Virus record (IMG/VR): IMGVR_UViG_3300033149_005152
Span: 1 to 64,000 of that record
Reading direction: 5' to 3' (one strand)
DNA length: 64,000 nucleotides
Origin: a virus
In this document: in pieces, positions 59,874 to 64,000 of the stretch
Layout: every line of letters begins with the position of its first letter
Position numbering within the stretch: the first letter of the stretch is position 1
Notes under the pieces: model-generated
The model's input: only the letters and a program-made list of their open reading frames with translations
What the model was told of the DNA's origin: nothing
The model's database searches: none
Position numbers and translations under genes: made by a program

Positions 59874-60869
59874 TTATGCTGACCAAATAGCCGACAACTT
59901 TCGGATTAACCAATTTCGTTTTTCTGCTTTCTTATTAACTCTACGATTCCCGTTATTAACCTTATTGTTAACCTTATTATCATTATAAGGTTTAGTTGTC
60001 CGGTTATTTTTGTTACATCCTTCATGTGCCGCATAATATCTTCCCTTATACCTCCATAATTTTCCAGTTCCTTTCTTGACAATACCGCCACAATAAACGC
60101 AGTTCGTATCATATTTCGTAGTCCATTTTCCACCATTACCGTTAACTTTTGCAGTACTATTTTTTGCAGTTTCCTTTACCGGCTTGTTTTTACTTCCCAC
60201 AGGACGACCCCGTTTTTTTACAGTTTCCCTTATTTCTGGTTTACTTTTCCTATTTTTACTTCCTACGGGACGACCCCGCTTTTTTACAATTTCCTTTACT
60301 TCCGGCTTGCTCTTAGGCTTCCTGTCAACCGGTTTAAACCGTGAATAGTTATTGGCAAGACATTCAGCACATACTTTATGCTTACCCTTAAACCGGCCTA
60401 AATTACAAGTTTCAAGTTTTTCGCAAGTTTTTACCTTTGCGACTTTAGCCGTCTTTTTTACTTTCTTACTCATAATTCTAACTCCCTTCTTTTCTTTGCG
60501 GTTAATTTTTTCAACCTTACTCTCAACTGTATGAACAGGTGAAAGTTCGGCAACATCATTGACTTTTGCTTTTGCCTTGACCTTCCTTTTTACCCCTTCC
60601 CTTTTAATAAGTTTAGGCTTTTCAACAATCCGCAAAGTATTATTTCGCATAATGACCTTGCTTTCTATTTTATCGTCCTCATAAACCTTAAAATAATACT
60701 TCCCGTCTTTTGAGAGTTTAAACCCTTCTCTCAATTTAAAATTATCTTCATTGCCAGGTATGCCATATTTTATCAAAGGTTGACTATACTTACAATTGGA
60801 ACACTCATTTATTAATGATTTGCAAACAGCGCACTTATTATCTTTTAACACAATAGTTTCCTTTTTCAT
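59874..60869 (-). CDS. AT-hook and zinc-finger protein
   Basis: 331 aa from MKKETIVL (GGAAGG upstream; an ATG 12 codons earlier has no RBS). N-terminal CAVC ... CSNCKY zinc pair, then a basic linker, a second Cys group (CEKLETC ... CAEC), two AT-hooks KKRGRPVGSKN at about 197 and 219, a third zinc group (CVYCGG) and a basic tail. It probably binds AT-rich DNA, as a regulator or nucleoid-like protein. A second good start (MSKKVKKTAK, 60471-60473, GGGAG upstream) may give a 199-aa form. Confidence 0.7.
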   Translation of the reverse strand: MKKETIVLKDNKCAVCKSLINECSNCKYSQPLIKYGIPGNEDNFKLREGFKLSKDGKYYFKVYEDDKIESKVIMRNNTLRIVEKPKLIKREGVKRKVKAKAKVNDVAELSPVHTVESKVEKINRKEKKGVRIMSKKVKKTAKVAKVKTCEKLETCNLGRFKGKHKVCAECLANNYSRFKPVDRKPKSKPEVKEIVKKRGRPVGSKNRKSKPEIRETVKKRGRPVGSKNKPVKETAKNSTAKVNGNGGKWTTKYDTNCVYCGGIVKKGTGKLWRYKGRYYAAHEGCNKNNRTTKPYNDNKVNNKVNNGNRRVNKKAEKRNWLIRKLSAIWSA

Positions 60870-61253
60870 TTTTTCCTTCCTTTCATCAACGAGACACAAT
60901 CCCATGTTATGCTTTACATCAAAGCACCTCTCTCATACCTATGCACGGTTGAAAGTATCGCACCGTTAAGCCATTTGCTTTCCTAACCGGATACCAAGAG
61001 CAAGGGATAATAGCTCATGACCCCCTATTATATAATAAGGTGTAGCGGCAATATATCTTGTCCACAAAACTATTGAAAAACATACAGAAATACCTATAGA
61101 GAAAAAAAATAAAAAAAATCAAAAAATAATTAATTAAGTGGACAAAAAGTGGACAAAGTTGTGAAATAAATTAATTGATTTATTGGACAAAAAAAGAAAA
61201 GTTATTTAAGGTAAGAAGGGGAAATAATTCAATATTTCCCCTTGTTGATTTGA
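60870..61253. promoter_or_regulatory. Leader/intergenic region of the early block
   Basis: No gene seen. On the minus strand it has a TATAAT at 61027-61032 without a good -35 box, a palindrome TGCTTT-GATGT-AAAGCA (60910-60926), and an ACGGT/ACCGT pair (60945-60966). Four copies of TGGACAA lie at 61058-61064 (inverted), 61139, 61150 and 61184. It may combine promoter, structured 5' leader and an iteron-like site. Confidence 0.45.
61218..61241 (-). terminator. Hairpin after the tail-fibre gene
   Basis: GGGGAAATA and TATTTCCCC form a 9-bp stem with a six-base loop, 13 bases after the stop of the fibre gene. The following minus-strand sequence is T-rich but interrupted (TTCTTACCTT), so termination may be partial. 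It separates virion genes from the early block. Confidence 0.6.
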
Positions 61254-63299
61254 TTAAATGAACCAAGATATTCTATTCGGAACTATCAAAACATTTAATG
61301 CACCAGTAGAAGTGAATGTAATAGCAATTTCTCCACTAATAGCTCGTATACCGGCTATTCTATTAGCAGTCAAAGCGGAAGCAATATCAATATCTCCACT
61401 AATAGCCCACACACCGGCTATCTTATTAGCAGTTAAAGCAGAAACAATATCAATATCTCCCGTTAATTTTTGCGAAAGTTTTAATTTATCCGCAGTTAAA
61501 GAAGAAGTTATAGCAATATTACCTATCATTTCTTTTAAAATCTTTATTTCAGTAGCATTTAAAGAAGAAGTTATATCAATACTACCTGTCATTGCTTTTG
61601 AAAGTTTTATTTTAGATGCAAGTAAATCAGACTCTATTTCTATAATACCATCCATTTTTTTTGAAAGTTTTATAACAGGAGCAGTCAAGGCAGATGTTAT
61701 ATTAATATCTCCGCCTAAGCACCATAAACCAGCCAAATTTGCTTCCGAACTAGATTTTATTATTACACTACCGTCTAATTTTTGCGAAAGTTTTAATTTA
61801 TCAGCAGTTAAAGTAGATTCTATCCCCATATTTCCCGTTACTTTTCTTAATGCCTTCATTCCAGTTGCAGATAATGCTAATGTAATATCTGATGAACCAG
61901 TCATTAAAATAGGAGCTGTACAAATAACAGACAAATAAGGATCATTATCAGTACCTTCATAATCACTTGCACGACACGACATCACATTTACATCTGTAGA
62001 ACCCCATCCAGGATTATCATCACTCAAATCCGCAGCACACCTAATACCATGACGTGTATTACCAGTAGTACTGATGCTATTCTTCCCCGCTGTGTTGAGT
62101 GTTATTTCGTTATAACCATCTGTAACGAAATCGCCATATGCTATGCTCCCAAAGTCTGTTGTACCGAGAGAGTCGAAGTCCCCATCTACTAAGTCGTCAT
62201 CGCTTGCTGGGTTTGACGAAACAATATGCGCCTTACCTTCATCTTCTGTGAAGGATTCTAAAGATTTATAAGTACCCCGCAAATGCCAGGATGCAGCAGT
62301 TACTACCCCAGACAAAGAAGATGTATCTACTACGAGAATTCCACGATACAAGTCGCTCCAATAATTGGTGTGGTTATATTTTCCTACCGCCCGCCACATA
62401 TACATAGCAGTATCAGTGTCATTATTAACATTACCAGACGCACTACGTATTGCAGACCAAGTAAGATCAGTAGACCCCTGTCCCACTTCCCCATCAACCG
62501 TTGTGCCTGGAACAGGATAAAAATCAGTATCACAATAAACAGGAAATACAACATCATCAAAAAAAACAGCAGGAATATATTTTGTTATAATAAGTTTTCC
62601 TTTTTTTAATTTTGCTGTAGTCCGAACAAAAGCACTTTTTCGCTCAATAGGGTTACTATCCCATATTCTTGCTTTTCCTAAAATAATTTCTCTTGATAAA
62701 CTATCTTTTTTCAAAATTGTTAATTTATCAGTTAATATAGTACCAGCTTCAGAAATAGAAATACTAGATGTCCATTCTCCTTGAAAATTAACTTCAAAAG
62801 AAAAAGAAACATCCTTTACCGGAGCCTTATTAATTCTAATTAATTTTCTTAATCTCGGTGGATTTCCATGATGAGAATTTAAAACGTAATCAACACCACT
62901 TCCAAAAGCATCTTTAAATATCACTTTATCTTGTTCTATAATACCACTTACTCTATTAATATCAACTGGCTTAACATCTAATGCAAATTCAGGCTCGTTT
63001 ATGATAGTTTTAGAAGATGCTCTAAGTCTTTCTTTATCAGGAGGAGATATTTTAAATTTACTGTTTGCAGAAAATTGTAAAACTTCATCTGAATTTTTTG
63101 GAAAAACACAAGAAAAAACAGACTTATCCATCTGCCATATTCCAGATTTTTCCTCAACACGCATATCTATATCTCGCCAGTCAGATTCTAAATCTGCAAG
63201 ATAATGAATTTGTTTAATATGAAATTCGGTAGTTAATCCTGGAGAAGTTCTTTTAAAAGTTTTACTATTCCAATTTCTTTTACTTATAATTTCTGCCAT
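61254..63299 (-). CDS. Tail-fibre-like protein with C-terminal repeats
   Basis: 681 aa from MAEIISKR (AGGTGG upstream). The N-terminal half is beta-rich, the middle contains a jelly-roll-like region (YRGILVVDTSSLSG ... DNDPYLSV), and the last 210 residues are about eight repeats of 22-27 residues of the type G-I-I-S-LTA-K-LS, probably a beta-helix or stacked sheet stalk. Probably a receptor-binding or baseplate-wedge protein. Confidence 0.7.
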   Translation of the reverse strand: MAEIISKRNWNSKTFKRTSPGLTTEFHIKQIHYLADLESDWRDIDMRVEEKSGIWQMDKSVFSCVFPKNSDEVLQFSANSKFKISPPDKERLRASSKTIINEPEFALDVKPVDINRVSGIIEQDKVIFKDAFGSGVDYVLNSHHGNPPRLRKLIRINKAPVKDVSFSFEVNFQGEWTSSISISEAGTILTDKLTILKKDSLSREIILGKARIWDSNPIERKSAFVRTTAKLKKGKLIITKYIPAVFFDDVVFPVYCDTDFYPVPGTTVDGEVGQGSTDLTWSAIRSASGNVNNDTDTAMYMWRAVGKYNHTNYWSDLYRGILVVDTSSLSGVVTAASWHLRGTYKSLESFTEDEGKAHIVSSNPASDDDLVDGDFDSLGTTDFGSIAYGDFVTDGYNEITLNTAGKNSISTTGNTRHGIRCAADLSDDNPGWGSTDVNVMSCRASDYEGTDNDPYLSVICTAPILMTGSSDITLALSATGMKALRKVTGNMGIESTLTADKLKLSQKLDGSVIIKSSSEANLAGLWCLGGDINITSALTAPVIKLSKKMDGIIEIESDLLASKIKLSKAMTGSIDITSSLNATEIKILKEMIGNIAITSSLTADKLKLSQKLTGDIDIVSALTANKIAGVWAISGDIDIASALTANRIAGIRAISGEIAITFTSTGALNVLIVPNRISWFI

Positions 63300-63309
63300 T
63301 AAATCCACC

Positions 63310-64000
63310 TTATTTATAAAATGTCATTAAAACTGTTAATCCGTAAGGAGCTACATCAGTCACAGCATCTATATCTACATAAATTATATCTCCTGTTAAC
63401 ACATCATCATTATTGGTATCTATCGTACAAGTAGAAGAACTATAAACATCAACAGCTAATTGAATTTTAGAAGTTAACATATCAACATCAACACCGTTCC
63501 TCCTGCGTCTTAATTGAATATCGGTCGTATTTCCAGTTGTACCAGGTGTATGAACTATTGCTAAAACTTCTATCAAGTTTAATCCGTTTAAATCTGATGG
63601 AATACCCACAGGAATTGTTCCATCTCCCACGGTCACGTAATCATTTGATTTAAATGGAGCAAACGAAACACTTCTTTTTCTTGAGTTAGGATAAACCCTT
63701 CTATCCGAAATATTGGAGCTTTCCATGTAATCTTCATTTGCTGCTATATATACATTCGCAAGAGGAGCACATAAATTCGGAGTATTAGGAACAACGGGAT
63801 CTGCTGCCGGTGTACCTTTTGAAACAACAATTGTTCCATTTTTAGTTAAATAAACCAAATCATATCTTGGATGTGTAGCATCAGCAGTTTCTATTTCTAT
63901 ACTAGCAAAACATGTAGATTTAGATACAGTTAAAATAACAGCATACGCATCAACATAAGCAATATTACAATTTTCGTAATCTTCATTTTGTACAGTATTT
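63310..64000 (-). CDS. Tail/baseplate structural protein, 5' end outside window
   Basis: The frame is open through the right edge. TADATHPRYDLVYLTKNGTI followed by VSKGTPAADP is a common tail-fibre/baseplate pattern (DATxPRxDLV ... KGTPAADP). A GTP-free beta-sandwich domain follows. The apparent TTG start at 63858 is internal; 230 codons are visible. Confidence 0.7.
   Translation of the reverse strand, partial: NTVQNEDYENCNIAYVDAYAVILTVSKSTCFASIEIETADATHPRYDLVYLTKNGTIVVSKGTPAADPVVPNTPNLCAPLANVYIAANEDYMESSNISDRRVYPNSRKRSVSFAPFKSNDYVTVGDGTIPVGIPSDLNGLNLIEVLAIVHTPGTTGNTTDIQLRRRRNGVDVDMLTSKIQLAVDVYSSSTCTIDTNNDDVLTGDIIYVDIDAVTDVAPYGLTVLMTFYK

Noticed and set aside
61258-61938. 226-codon open frame on the + strand
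   Set aside because: It is the antisense of the repeat region of the tail-fibre gene and mirrors its repeats; no RBS or family match.
1-64000. Lysogeny genes (integrase, repressor) and tRNA genes
   Set aside because: I looked on both strands for recombinase motifs and cloverleaf-like sequences and found none, so I make no claim about a temperate lifestyle or tRNAs.

Overview
This window is part of a large, AT-rich tailed double-stranded DNA phage (Caudoviricetes). Nearly every gene is on the minus strand, so transcription runs right to left. Genes are short and closely packed, stop and start codons often overlap (ATGA, ATGTGA), and most starts have strong GGAGG-type ribosome binding sites. 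Strong Shine-Dalgarno sites, low GC, several TTG/GTG starts, a RemA-like protein and NlpC/P60 and 3D cell-wall enzymes suggest a low-GC Gram-positive (Bacillota-like) host; this is an inference. I see no integrase, tRNA gene or CRISPR array.

Layout in transcription order. 64.0-61.25 kb: two virion genes (a truncated tail/baseplate-type protein and a tail-fibre-like protein with C-terminal repeats), ending at a hairpin. 60.9-48.4 kb: an early-type block of many small genes. It holds zinc-ribbon proteins, an AT-hook protein, a possible sliding-clamp-like protein, and an operon behind a consensus promoter at 53.93-53.95 kb. That operon encodes a Ycf46-like AAA+ ATPase, a DUF3150-like protein, a Ycf35/DUF1257 protein and a DUF2997 protein. 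48.4-48.07 kb: a regulatory gap with a leftward promoter and an opposing + strand promoter. 48.07-31.6 kb: replication and recombination: AT-hook acidic protein, UvsW-like helicase, DnaB-like helicase, primase, RemA-like protein, a uracil-DNA-glycosylase/DNA polymerase I fusion, gp32-like SSB, RecA/UvsX, SbcD/gp47, SbcC/gp46, nucleases, and a B12-type (class II) ribonucleotide reductase carrying two inteins.

27.1-11.3 kb: packaging and head genes behind their own promoter: TerS, TerL, portal, acidic scaffold, major capsid protein, head fibre, then head-tail connectors. A cassette of two glycosyltransferases, a methyltransferase and a phosphoesterase sits among them. The major capsid gene is the main discovery. 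It is split into three exons of 5, 50 and 328 codons by two group I introns, one free of ORFs and one encoding a LAGLIDADG endonuclease. The splice sites can be deduced from P1/P10 pairing and they restore a continuous SU10/DUF5309-type capsid protein. 11.3-0 kb: lysis and accessory genes, unusually rich in peptidases (secreted trypsin-like, papain-like, HExxH, JAMM-like, NlpC/P60), plus a DNA methyltransferase fused to a small Gly/Arg-rich domain, ThyX and a phosphoribosyltransferase.

At least six short gaps are filled by coding sequence that is out of frame by one base with the neighbouring gene. These are either homopolymer errors in the assembly or real frameshifts, and they affect the predicted ends of the primase, the helicase and several small genes.
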